Assembly (NCBI GenBank): GCA_012932295.1
Contig: JAAONU010000004.1
Span: 28,188,304 to 28,252,303 of the forward strand
Reading direction: 5' to 3'
Length of the DNA stretch: 64,000 bases
DNA from: Cyclina sinensis
Lineage: Eukaryota; Mollusca; Bivalvia; Venerida; Veneridae
Part shown: piece by piece, positions 1-13,152 of the stretch
Numbering within the stretch: position 1 is the stretch's first letter
Layout of the letters: every line of letters begins with the position of its first letter
Notes under the pieces: generated by a model
The model's input: the letters and a program-made list of their open reading frames with translations, nothing else
What the model was told of the DNA's origin: nothing
The model's database searches: none
Position numbers and translations under genes: made by a program

Positions 1-130
1 CTGAAATTTAATATTTGTAAACTATTCTGATGTAGATAAAACAAGCAGCCTTAGGGAATATTCTGATCAACCCCTCAATATTTTTTTTCCAAAATTAACC
101 TGAAAAGGACCATACAAAAATCAGCCTCAC

Positions 131-3100
131 CATCATCACTGTTAGCTACAGAGGGTTCTTTTGACAGTCTGGGAGTCAAAGACACTGATGGTGTTCCGCC
201 CTCATCTTCACTGTCTGTGATAGCACGAGCAAGTGCTGCAGAAATCATCGGATCTGATGGGTAGAAATCTTCAAGGTCGCTCTCATTATCCGCACAAACA
301 GAAGTCGTTAGGTTACCTTCATCATCTGTGTTTTCACTGGTTGTAACAGCTGCCCTGTCTGAAATATGAGCTCATGTTTGTAAGACATTTGTATCAAATT
401 ATTTCAAATGTTATGTGCAGCAGTGTTTAAGCTTTTTAACCTACTTAAAGATTTTGTTTTATTTGAAATGCATTTTACAATTAAAATAGGCCAATTTTTT
501 AGTATTTTAATCAATATAGGTGCTCACTTTTCAGCTAGATTTTTGTTTCAGACCTGTGATTTTACCTATTTTCTTTTCCTCACAATTAGCCCTTTAACTT
601 TAATAAAACTAGTATTTCTATTTGTGTGTACTACATATTATAAACAAGAGATGTTTGTGAAACACTTATCCCCCCAGGCAGTATACATTATGGGCAGTGT
701 ACATGGAAATGAAATTTTACTTTTGAACTTAAAATCAATGGGGGTTATCTACAGGTACTATCTGAGATGCATCAACCTATCAAGTATGACGTGTCTAAGC
801 TAAAACTAGACCTAGATATTCTTATGATAAATCTGTACACCAAATTTTATTTCAGTATGTGCAACCTCTGCAGAGAAAATGAACGGAAACTGCAAATAAT
901 TGAAATTTTTCTAAGTCTAAGGGGCATACATTTAACTCTGTCAAAAATTGCTTGATCGTACCCAAAACAGAACCTGACCTAGATATTCTTATGATCAATA
1001 TGTATACCAAATTTCATTTCAGTATGTGCAATCTCTGTGAAGAAAATGAACGGAAACTGCAAATAATTGAAATTTTTCTAAGTCCATGGGGCAAAACTCT
1101 GTCAAAAATTGCTCGATCAAACCCAAAACAGAACCTGACCTAGACATTCTTATGATAAATCTGTATACCAAATTTTATTTCAGTATGTGCAACCTCTGCA
1201 AAGAAAATGAACGGAAACTGTTAATGGACATACAGACCGACAGACCGACCGACAGCAGCAAAGCAATATGCCCTCCCATTTTCAAAGGGGGGTATAATGA
1301 AATCAATTCTTCCAATTGTTAAGCTAGACAAATCTTGGTACATTTTGGTAAGTCAATGTTTATGTGCAATTCAAAGTCTTGATGTTGGAGTTATTTAGAT
1401 GTACCCTTCACCATTTATGTGTGATCTAAAGTCTAACATATTGAGTTATACAGATATACCCATGAACTCTGATCCACTACTGTTCTACTGTATTGTGTTC
1501 AGTCAGTAACTTTTTCAACCAAAGTACCTAAGAACTCTAAATGGTACTGTGCAGGCAGAAGGGAAGTCAAATCCATTTAAGAAACGTAGGGGGGGGGGCA
1601 AAAATTTGAAAACAACAGGAAGATAAGACTGACAAACATACCGCCTTCATATCTCCATTTGTTTTTCACTTTAATCGAGTAGTCAAGCTTCATAAACACT
1701 GGCTCAAACTTCATGTAGATCTTCTTCAGTAAATTATGATACTGCAGACAGGGCCACAAAATTATACTCATAACTGAAATGATAAAAAAGAATCACAGTG
1801 AGCAAATGGATACATGTATAACACCACTCAAACCTCTTGCAAATGTTCATTTATCAAGACTATGACATAATAAAGTTTTTGCGGACTTCTTAAAAAGTAA
1901 ATATTCTTTGAGGATTTTACACATCCAAACGGACATGTAAATGTGCACACCTACTTCTTTTCATGAAACATCAGATGTCTTAAAGTTTCTGTTTTCTGTA
2001 ACATCAGTTTTTTACCATGTTTTAAAGCCTTGTAATTTGTCACTTTGAAACTATTCTTAATCTGTGGACATACAATTTTGTTCATTACTTCAAAATGGTG
2101 TTTCAAGATATAAACTCATGGCTTTCTTTGAGCCACTGTTTCAGCAGCATTTGGATCACTATTTACTAGTATTTAATAACATAGTTACGTTTCCTCATGA
2201 AATTCATAAAAATAAATTCCTGAGGAACAAGAGCTATCACTAAATGTGATGAATACCCCCAGATACTGCCTTGACACAGAAATCTGATCAGCATAACAAT
2301 GTAACAACAATATACACAACTAGGCTTGGTATTTATGGTGCTTGCAAAGTATAATTATATCTGAGTAAAAGTTGCTGAGAAACAATCCGCACAAATTTTG
2401 TCTACAGACAGATGGACCGACCAACACAGTCACGTGAATCCAATATGGCCCCCAGATGTTTTATCACAGTGGGTATAAAAATTAAGATTTACTTACTTAT
2501 TATATATGACAACATGACATCAGATATGTAATGTCCAATTACAGCTAAGCAGCAGAATATAAAACTTGTCTCAATACAAAACTGAAAAATAAGATATATA
2601 ATATATACATAATGATTATATACAGAACAAATGGAAGAAAAATTATACATACAAGTATAACAAGAACATGCTTACTATATGCAGAGAGTAAGTAAATTTT
2701 AAAACAATGCTACAGTGTATATAATTTTGTACTTTCTGAGAAATATCTGAAGTTTCACTAAAGACTGTCTGACCTTGGCCTTTTATGCTAATAATGCAAG
2801 TGGACAGGAAATTTCTGTAACCTGTCAAATCTTGTGTCTGATCATACAACTTACTTTTACAGGGCGTTCCCTCCTCAGAGTGGTCCACCAGTTGACACAG
2901 TTAAGAAGGTAGCACCATGTTACAGCTAAATGCTTGCTTAGTTCTGGCACACTTAACAATCTTGGGTGTACAGGTGTCCATCTAAAGGAAAGTAAATAAA
3001 TAAATGAGAAGTGCATTTCAAATATCCTTGCACAATTTTGGTTAATAAGTAAGATTCAGTCAAAACAAAAATAAAGGACAGAAACAGAAACTGTCAATTG

Positions 3101-6100
3101 GTCAGCCATAAGTTATCCATAAAGCCTTTTAAGAATAACATCTACATTTAACTTTACTTTTGAGAATAAGTTTACTCTATTCAATAACTGGTGTTTCACC
3201 CTGCTATTGACTACAAAAAAACGTTGAATATTAGAAACAGACAACAAAAGTTTCTTGAGCCAATCTCAATCTTGCATCCGGAAAATATAATGAATTTTAC
3301 ACTTACTCATCCATATCTGGGCTTTTAGGTGGCACTGAAAAATAGAAGTCAAGACACATGAACAGAAAACTATGCACAATCAGGAATTTCAAAGGTATAT
3401 ATACTAGACAGAAGATTTATGGGTTAACTGAAACATATATTTGGCTAAAGACAATGTAATATATTTAAAAACAAATTAATAAAACTGTAAATTTAACATA
3501 CATTCATACAAAGCACAGAATTTCTATCTAACAACTATATTTGTCTATTAAAGCTATCTCTTTGCATATATGAACCTATATATTTCCCTTCAAAGCAGAA
3601 AATGCATAAATTTAACATCAGCATTTATAATGCTGCAGAAAAATTAACATAAATTTATCCAACCTAATTTTTCAATGTAGCACTTAGATGTATTTAAAGA
3701 GACAGGAAACATAAAGCACTGATAAACTCACACTGTTAACACACGGCTGAAAACTATTAGGCAGAACAATTCCAACATACAAACTGCGTTTACCACCCGA
3801 ACCTTACCTCTAATTTCTGGCCAGATTTTCTTTTTCCATGTCCTCAAAAAAAATAAAACCATTATCACAGTACTCAAAGTTGAATAAAACCTGCATCCAC
3901 TGTACATGAAAAACCTGTAAAAAAAAAGCAATCAATCAGGACTAGATAAAATAAAATTAATTGCAGATTTCATTGACAGGTGTAATGCTTGTGTAAGTGT
4001 AAGTTTTAATATTCAACTTCAAGTTGAGACAGGACTTCCGAGTTTCAATGTTTCAATTTTTATGACATTTCCTATACCCTTTCTTAATCATCAAGTTAAT
4101 GTTTGCAAAAAGGAGTTAACAAGAGGGCCATGATGGCCCTGTATCGCTCACCTGAGTATGACTGCTTTAAACAAAGTTGCTATGGACCTGGTTATTTGAC
4201 CCCAGATGGCCCATATTCAAACTTGACCTAGAAATTATTGAAACAATCTCTTTGACAAATTTCAAGGTTATTTGTACTGAAAATGTTATCTCTAGAGTGT
4301 TAACAAGATTTTTTCCATATTTGGGCTCTATGACCTAGTTTTTGACCCCAGATTACCCATATCCAAACCTGAGCTACAAATCATCAAAACAACCTTTCTG
4401 ACAAATTTCCAGGACATTTGGACTGAAAATGTAGCCTCTAGAGTGTGTACAAAGTTTTTCAATATTTGGGCTCTGTGACCTAAATGTTTTGACTTCAGAT
4501 GACCCATATTCAAATTTGACCTAGAAACCATAGAATTATGCTTTCTGACAAATTTCCAGGTTATTTGGAATTAAAATGTTACCTCTAGAGTGTTAACAAG
4601 TTTTTTCCATATTTGGGCTCTGTGACCTAGTTTTTGACCCAAGATGACCCATACTCCAACTTGAGCTAGAAATCATCAAGAAAACCTGTCTGACAAATTT
4701 CCAGGATATTTGGACTGAAAATGTAACCTCTGGAGTGTTAAAAAGTTTTTTACATATTTGAACCATGTGACCTAGTTTTTGATCCCAGATAACCCATATC
4801 CAAACCTGAGCTAGAAATCTTTGAAACAATCTTTCTGACAAATTTCAAGGACATTTAGACTAAAAATGTAACCTCTAGAGGATTAACAAGGTTTTTCTAC
4901 TTTCGGGCTCTGTGACCTAGTTTTTGACCCCAGAAAACCTATATTCAAAACTAAGCTAGAAATCATCGATAGAACCTTTCTGACAAATTTCTACGTTATT
5001 TGGACTGAAATTGCTACCTTTAGAATGTTAACAAGGTTTTTCCATATTTGGACTCTGTGACCTAGTTTGTGACTCCAGATGACCCATATTCGAAATTGAT
5101 CTAGAAATCCTCAAGGCAACTTTTCTGACAAATTTCCAGATTATTTGGGCTGAAAATGTAACCTCTAGAGTGTTAACAAGGTTTTTCCATATTTGGGCTC
5201 CGTGACCTAGTTTTTGACCCCAGATGACCCATATTTAAACTTGACCTAGAAATTGTCAAAGCAACCTTTCTGACAAATTTCCAGATTATTTGGGCTGAAA
5301 ATGTAACCTCTAGAGTGTTAACAAGGTTTTTCCATATTTGGGCTCTGTGACCTAGTTTTTGACCCCATATGACCCATATTTGAACTTGACCTAGAAATTG
5401 TCAAAACAACCTTTTTGACAAAATTCCAGATTATTTGGGCTGAAAATGTAACCTCTAGAGTGTTAACAAGATTTTTCTATTTTTGGGCTCCGTGACCTAG
5501 TTTTTGAACCCAGATTACCCATATTTGAACTTGAGCTAGAAATCATCAATAGAACCTTTCTGACAAATTTCCAGGATATTTGGACTGAAAAAGTAGCCTA
5601 TAGAGTGTTAACAAGGTTTTTCTATATTTGGGCTCTGTGACCTAGTTTTCCAACCCTGATAACCCATGTTCGAACTCGTCCGAGATATCAATGAGACAAA
5701 CATCCCGTGCAAGTTTCATGACAATTGAGGCAAAAATGTGACCACTAGAGTGTTAACGAACTAATTGTGGACGGACGGACGGACGGACGGACGGACGGAC
5801 GACGGACGACGGACAAAAGGTGATCAGAAAAGCTCACTCTGTCACTACGTGACAGGTGAGCTAAAAACAAGAAAGAAGAGTACCATGGAGTGGCACCAAA
5901 CATCAGAAACAAACTCATCTGAGAAACAAACAAAAAGAAACAAAAATAGAAACAAGAAATGTTTGTAAAACATAAATGCCCCCCAGCAGCACCTAATTGC
6001 TTGTGGTTGGGCCAAAGCGTTCTCTAGTCATTTTTAGGATCAAGGTCCCAGTGGCCTTGACCTTTGACCTAATGACCTCAAAATCAATAGGGGTCATTTA

Positions 6101-9100
6101 CTGGTCATGACCAACCAGCATACCAAGTTTGGTGAACCTAGGTCAAAGCATTCTCTAGTTATTGATCGGAAACCGTTTTTAGAGTCAAAGTCTCTGTGAG
6201 CTTGACCTTTGACCTAATGACCACAAAATCAATAGGGGGTCATCTACTGGTGATGACCAACCAGCACACCAAGTCTGGTGAACCTAGGTCAAAGCTTTCT
6301 CTAGTTATTGATCAGAAACCGTTTTTAAGATGAAAGTCTCTGTGATCTTGACCTTTGACCTAATGACCTCAAAGTCAATAGGGGTCATCTACTTGTGATG
6401 ACCAACTAGAATACCAAGTTTGGTGAACCTAGCTCAAAGCGTTCTCTAGTTATTGATCAGAAACCATTTTCAGGATGAAGGTCCCTGTGAGCTTGACTTT
6501 TGACCTAATGACCTCAAAATCAAAAGGGGTCATCTACTGGTGATGACTAACCAGCATACCAAGTTTGGTGAACCTAGGTCAAAGCATTCTCTAGTTATTG
6601 ATCGGAAACCGTTTTAAGGATGAAAGTCTCTCTGATCTTGACCTTTGACCTAATGACCTCAAAGTCAATAGGGGTCATCTACTGGTGATGACCAACCAGA
6701 TCACCAAGTCTGGTGAACCTAGGTCAAAGCATTCTCTAGTTATTGATCAGAAACCATTTTCAGGATGAAGGTCCCTGTGAGCTTGACTTTTGACCTAATG
6801 ACCTCAAAATCAAAAGGGGTCATCTACTGGTGATGACTAACCAGCATACCAAGTTTGGTGAACCTAGGTCAAAGCATTCTCTAGTTATTGATCGGAAACC
6901 GTTTTAAGGATGAAAGTCTCTCTGATCTTTACCTTTGACCTAATGACCTCAAAGTCAATAGGGGTCATCTACTGGTGATGACCAACCAGCACACCAAGTT
7001 TGGTGAACCTAGGTCAAAGCGTTCTCTAGTTATTGATCAGAAACCGTTTTTAGGATGAAGGTCCTGTGATCTTGACCTTTGACCTAATGACCTCAAAATC
7101 AATAGGGGTCATCTACTGGTGATGACCAACCAGCATACCAAGTTTGGTGAACCTAGGTCAAAGCGTTCTCTAGTTATTGGTCGGAAACCGTTTCTACCTA
7201 CAGATCAATGTGACCTTGACCTTTGACCCCTTGACCCCAAAATCAATAGGGGTCATTTACTGGTGATGGACAATCATCCTACCAAGTTTGAAGTTCCTAG
7301 GCCTAAGCATTCTTTAGTTATTGGTCGGAAACCATTTGGTCTACGGACCGACGGACCGACAGACAAATGCAAAGCAATATACCCCCACTTCTTTGAAAGG
7401 GGGGAAGGATCAAGCAGGGGGGTTCTGTGCATGGAGTGTGGGACAGAAGTACCTCCCCATCCCCCAAGTTAAGTTCTAAGCTTGGTGCTTTCCCATCCTA
7501 CATATTAACAAGAGGGCCATGATGGCCCTATATCGCTCACCTGAATATGACTGCTTTTAACAAAGTTGCTGTGGACCTGGTTAATTGACCCCAGATGACC
7601 CATATTCGAACTTGACCTAGAAATTATTGAAACAATCTTTCTGACAAATTTCTAGGTTATTTGGACTGAAAGTGTAGCCTCTAGAGTGTTTACAAGGTTT
7701 TTCCATATTTGGGCTCTGTGACCTAGTTTTTGACCCCAGATGATCCATATCCAAACCTGAGCTAGAAATCATCAAAACAACCTTTCTGACAAATTTCCAG
7801 GACATTTGGACTGAAAATGTAGCCTCTAGAGTGTTTACATAGTTTTTCGATATTTAGGCTCTGTGACCTAGTTTTTTAATCCAGATGACCCATATTCAAA
7901 GTTGAGCTGGAAATCATAGAACCAACCTTTCAGACAAATTTTCAGGTTATTTGGAATTAAAATCTTAACTCTACAGTGTTAACAAGGTTTTTCCATATTT
8001 GGGCTCTGTGACCTAGTTTTTGACAAAGATGACCCATATTAGTACCTGAGCTAGAAATCATCAAAACAACCTGTCTGGCAAATTTCCAGGATATTTGGAC
8101 TGAAAATGTAACCTCTGGAGTGTTTAAATGGTTTTAACATTTTAGGGCTCTGTGACCTAGTTTTTGATCCCAGATGACCCATATCCTAATCTGGGTTAGA
8201 AATCATTGAAGCAACCTTTCTGACAATTTTCAAAGACATTTGGACTGAAAATGTAACCTCTAGAGCATTAACAAGGATTTTCTACTTTTTGGCCCTGTGT
8301 CCTAGTTTTTGACCCCAGATAACCCATATTCAAAACTGAGCTAGAAATCATTAGAACAATCTTTCTGAAAAATTTCAAGGTTATTTGAACTGAAAATGTT
8401 ACCTCAATGCGTGTTAACAAGCTTTCTCCATATTTGGGGTCTGTGACCTAGTTTTTGACCCCAGATGACCTTCATTCGAATCTGAGCTAGAAATCATTAA
8501 AACATCCTTTCTGACAAATTTCGAGAATATTTGGACTGAAAAGTAGCTTCTAGAGAGTTAACAAGTTTTTTCTATTTTTGGGCTCTGTGACCTAGTTTTT
8601 GTTTTCAGATGACCCATATTCAAATTTAATCTAGAAATCACTGACAAATTTCCTGATTATTTGGACTGAAAATGTTACTTCTCCTTCTACAAGAAGATTT
8701 TCAAAGTTTTTCCTATATAAGCCTATATAAAACCAATGACCCCAGGTTGGGGCCAAATTTGACCCGAGAGGAATAATTTGAACAAACTTGGTAGAGGTCT
8801 ACTAGACAATGCTACATACCAAATATCTAAGCTCTATGCCTTACGGTTTCTGACAAGAAGATTTTTTAAGTTTTTCCTATATAACTCTATGTAAAACAAT
8901 TTACCCCTGGGGCGGGGCCATTTTGACCCCAGGATCATAATTTGAACAAACTTGGTAGAGGTCCACTAGATTATGCTTTATACCAAATATCAAAGCTCCA
9001 GGCCTTGTGGTTTCTGACAAGAAGATTTTTAAAGATCCAACTTTTAAAATCTGTTTTTAGCTCCTGTGACCCAGAAATGCAATGAACCGGAACCATTTGA

Positions 9101-12100
9101 ATAAACTTGGTAGAGCTTCATGCAAGGAACATTCTAGGCAAGTTTCATTAAATTTTGCCCAGTGGTTTTAGAGGAGATGTCGTTTGAATGAATTGTGGAC
9201 GACGGACGAACGCCGGACAATCAAGGATCCTAAAAGCTCACATGAGCATGCTCAGGTGAGCTAAAAATCTTTGCAAAACCAAGTGACCCCTTGATGCCAG
9301 GGACATAATATGAACAATCTTGGTGGAGGTCTTCTTCACATAAAATTACAAAAATCTGTGTCAAGCTAGTTTAGAGAAGCATATTTTACAGTTTTCCCTA
9401 TATAACTATATCTAAGTCCTAGGATGGGGCCAATATTGACCTGAATTTGGTAGAGATCATCTAGACAATGCTACACACAAAATATCAAAACTCTTCTTCT
9501 TCTTCTCATAAGGTGACCACTCTCTGGTGTATTGTCGTACCATGTGTGACTATGTACATGGGTGAAACAAGAATGTCTGATGCATGTTAACACATCTATA
9601 CACCTGGAAAAAAGTTTAGCACCGCCCGTTTTTTTGACAAGTGTTTCAGCACATAGATTTCATATGTGTGAATTTATTTGAAAATAACCAATACAATGGC
9701 ATTTTTTTAAATTTCAATATTGTGTCTAACATACAATGCAGGAATTTGCTAGAATCTACTGTGGATAAAGGCCTCTTATAAAGGACGTGTATTTTAACGT
9801 CATACAAACGTTGGATTAGGTAAGGAGCTGCAGATTTCATTGGAATGTTTTGTGATGTCGTTTCTTGGTAAAACTGCCTGTCTGAGTGTCTAAATCAAAG
9901 CAGTGCCATAGCTGGTCAATACCGTGTATACTCTCCACGTACACGGATGACTGCTTCAACCCTACGTCTCATCCATCCAGTCAGGCATCAAACTTGTTGC
10001 ATGGTTAGCTGTTGCCACTCATGATGCAAAGCGGCTTCCAATTCATCAAGATTTTGAGCGGGAGGGTCCATTCTTTGTATATGACGCCCAAGGATATCCC
10101 AGATATGCTCCAGTGGGTTCAAATCGGGACTTCTGGCCGGCCAAGCCAATGTCTCCATAGCGTTACGTTGGATGAATGTCGTCACTGCTCTAGAACAGTG
10201 GGGTCTAGCTTTGTCGTCCATGAATACAGGTCTAGAGGCAAGTGGGTGGTTTTCGAAATGAGGCACGACAAATGGCTCAAGGACCTCGAGAATGTAGCGT
10301 TCACCCATAAGTCTGCCCTGTATGGTCACCAATTCCATCTTGTTGTCATTAGATATGCAACCCCAGACCATTACAGAGCTCCACCTTATGGAATCGTCTG
10401 TTTGATGTTCTTTGGCATATATGCTGTGTTCCTGTGCCTCCAGACTCTCATTCAGCCATCTGTAACATGAAGCAAAAACCTGCTCTCATCCGACCAATGT
10501 ATTCGAAGCCATGACCTCAAATTCCTTCCTCTTCTCGCCACACACCATTGCAAATGGGTTATTTGATGCTGGGCCGTCAACAGAAGGCTCTTTATTACTC
10601 TTCTCAAAGCTAGCAATTGCCCTTTAGCAATTTTGCTTGGTCTTTAGAGACAGTTGTCGATGTTGTAACCATAGGGGCTTGAGATGTGTACTCGTAGCAA
10701 AGGGCTTCTTTGAACCATTTTTTCATTTCGAATGTTTCAATAGTCTTCTTCTAACAGTATCTACTGTTTGTAATGTCGGCGTATGCAAAATGTGGCTTAT
10801 AAACTCCCTATTATGCCGCGTACGCAAACTGCTTATTTCAAAAAAGCACGGGTTCCTCGATAATCCCACTAAAATCTTCATAAACAGCCATTGCCAATGT
10901 GTATCTATGCCATTCCATTTATACTTTAATGATAGCCTTTGAAAGAATATTTTTTGAAAACATATTTTTGAGTATTATTTTGTAATTACCAATATCAAAA
11001 TATGACATTTTTGTTCTAATAAAAAAAAGGCAAATATGCACAAATGTATGATTTTTTATTAAATTGAATTATTTTTATTAATAGTTAAATCAGAGACTTA
11101 AAAAAGCACGGGTTCCTCGATAATCCCACTAAAATCTTCATAAACAGCCATTGCCAATGTGTATCTATGCTGAAAATCCTTACTATGGAATACCACTCGT
11201 GACAACTGCAGCAAAAAAATTAATATACGTCACCTTGTAATGAACTATACTCAAAAATATTAGGGGGTGCTTAACTTTTTTCAATGTGTATATTTACAGT
11301 GCAGTAAGCCTAAGCCTTATGGTAATAGGACATGAAAAACAAACGACTGACTGAATCCTGTGTAGTACAGACTACAGAAATAGTGTCATGCAGCTCTAGG
11401 CAATAAAAAAAAAAAAAAATACTGATGGTGGAACAAGTAACCTAACGGCACATTTGAGGTATGATTCTAGTTATTACTGCATAAAGCTGCAGGTATCTGG
11501 ACGATTCACCTCCTGGACGTTTCGGCCATGGTCTTTTCACCTCCTAGACATTTTGGCCCTGGTCTTTTCGGCTACCTTTTTTTTTGTTATAGTATGGTAT
11601 ACTGTACAGATTAATCAGAATACTTGTTTGACATGACCTATGTTGTTACAGCTTAATTGGTCAAGTGATTGAATTATCTTAAGTGATAATTGAGATCACG
11701 CAAGATAATCCAATCAGTTGACCAGTCAAGCTGTATTATCCTGTGCCAAGTCATTCCATTTATACTTTAATGATAGCCTTTGAAAGAATATTTTTTGAAA
11801 ACATATTTTTGAGTATTATTTTGTAATTACCAATATCAAAATATGACATTTTTGTTCTAATAAAAAAAATACTAAATATGCACAAATGTATGATTTTTTA
11901 TTAAATTGAATTATTTTTATTAATAGTTAAATCAGAGACTTATTTTATAGATTGTAAATATAGCTCTGTGATTAAATGAACCTAAATTTTTCAAAATTAT
12001 GAAAATAAATTTAATAGTACATTGGTAAATGTTTATTTTTAAAATCTAAAATATATTCCAAAGTACATAAATTAATATCAATTTCCACAAAAAAGAACAT

Positions 12101-13110
12101 TCTGCATTAGATGCAAAATCCTAAATGTATACTGTCCTTGAGCCTAGAAGGATGTGAGGTCTAACCAGTGGAATATGATTGACACATTCCTTTGAATACC
12201 TTGTAAATTCCCTGTTAAACAACTTTATTGTTATTTCATATTTGACACATTCCAGGAATTTCTGAGTGTCTCTTCTCTAAAATCTTCTTTTATATCATAA
12301 ATGTAATGTGTTTGCAAGTATGAGTTATATTATATATAGATCTAATATTATAACTCATAATTGTATTTATTTTACATCTTCATCAAATTTACAAAAGATG
12401 CCGAAAAGACCAGGGTTTTGAGGCCAAAACGTCCAGGAGGTGAAAAGTCCTGAAATCTAGCTGCATTACAGTAGTTCAATAAAAGCTCCTTCAGAAGTTT
12501 AACCATGTGTGGCAGGAATGATATTTTTCTTACAACATATAATTGACCTTATTTTGAACTTTATCATTCTGGTACATCAAGTGCATTTTACTAAAGGTAT
12601 AGACCTTACATAAATACTGTCTTACATACATTTGTTGTACATGTATACTGAGGTTATTTGTTTATACCTGTTTAATCCAATTATAGCCCTGTCAGTTCAT
12701 ACCTCTTATTAATATAGAGTAATTGTCCATAAATTATTAGTTTAATAACTACTCGAAATCATTGGTAATTTCATTACAGTATCCATCGCAAAAGTATGAT
12801 TAATTACCTTTATTTTACATAGTAGTGTACTTGTACTAAGTGCATGAGATTTTCATGATTCTTGCTTTTCCCTCCAGTGGGTTGATCAGTAAATGTAGTA
12901 TGGCTACTTACATTTTAATTCCTTATAGACTTATATATATGATTTCTATAGCATTACTAGATTTTTATACTATTTTTGTAATATCCCTGACTTTTTGGTG
13001 GGAAACCCAGGCATATAAATACCCTAGCTTCCTATACTAGGTGTTCAGTAATCTGGTCACAGATCTCAATGTAAAGTGTTACCTCCTTCACAGGCCTTAG
13101 AACTGAACCA

Positions 13111-13152
<42 letters not shown>

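Larger units (their letters stand above)
9599..11290 (-). mobile_element. Decayed Tc1-type DNA transposon, copy A, flanked by TA
   Basis: Imperfect inverted ends: left TACACCTGGAAAAAAGTTTAG, right GCTTAACTTTTTTCAATGTG, bounded by TA on both sides, as expected of Tc1/mariner target duplications. The transposase lies on the minus strand. The right arm is interrupted by a 190-bp foreign block with a 71-bp direct repeat (see 10840-11170). Located in RETREG intron 1. Confidence 0.85.

Noticed and set aside
5745..5968. ORFs on both strands across the GGAC tract
   Set aside because: Products of the microsatellite (RTDGRTDG/RPSVRPSV type).
10012..10470. 152-codon plus-strand ORF
   Set aside because: Antisense shadow of the Tc1 transposase remnant.
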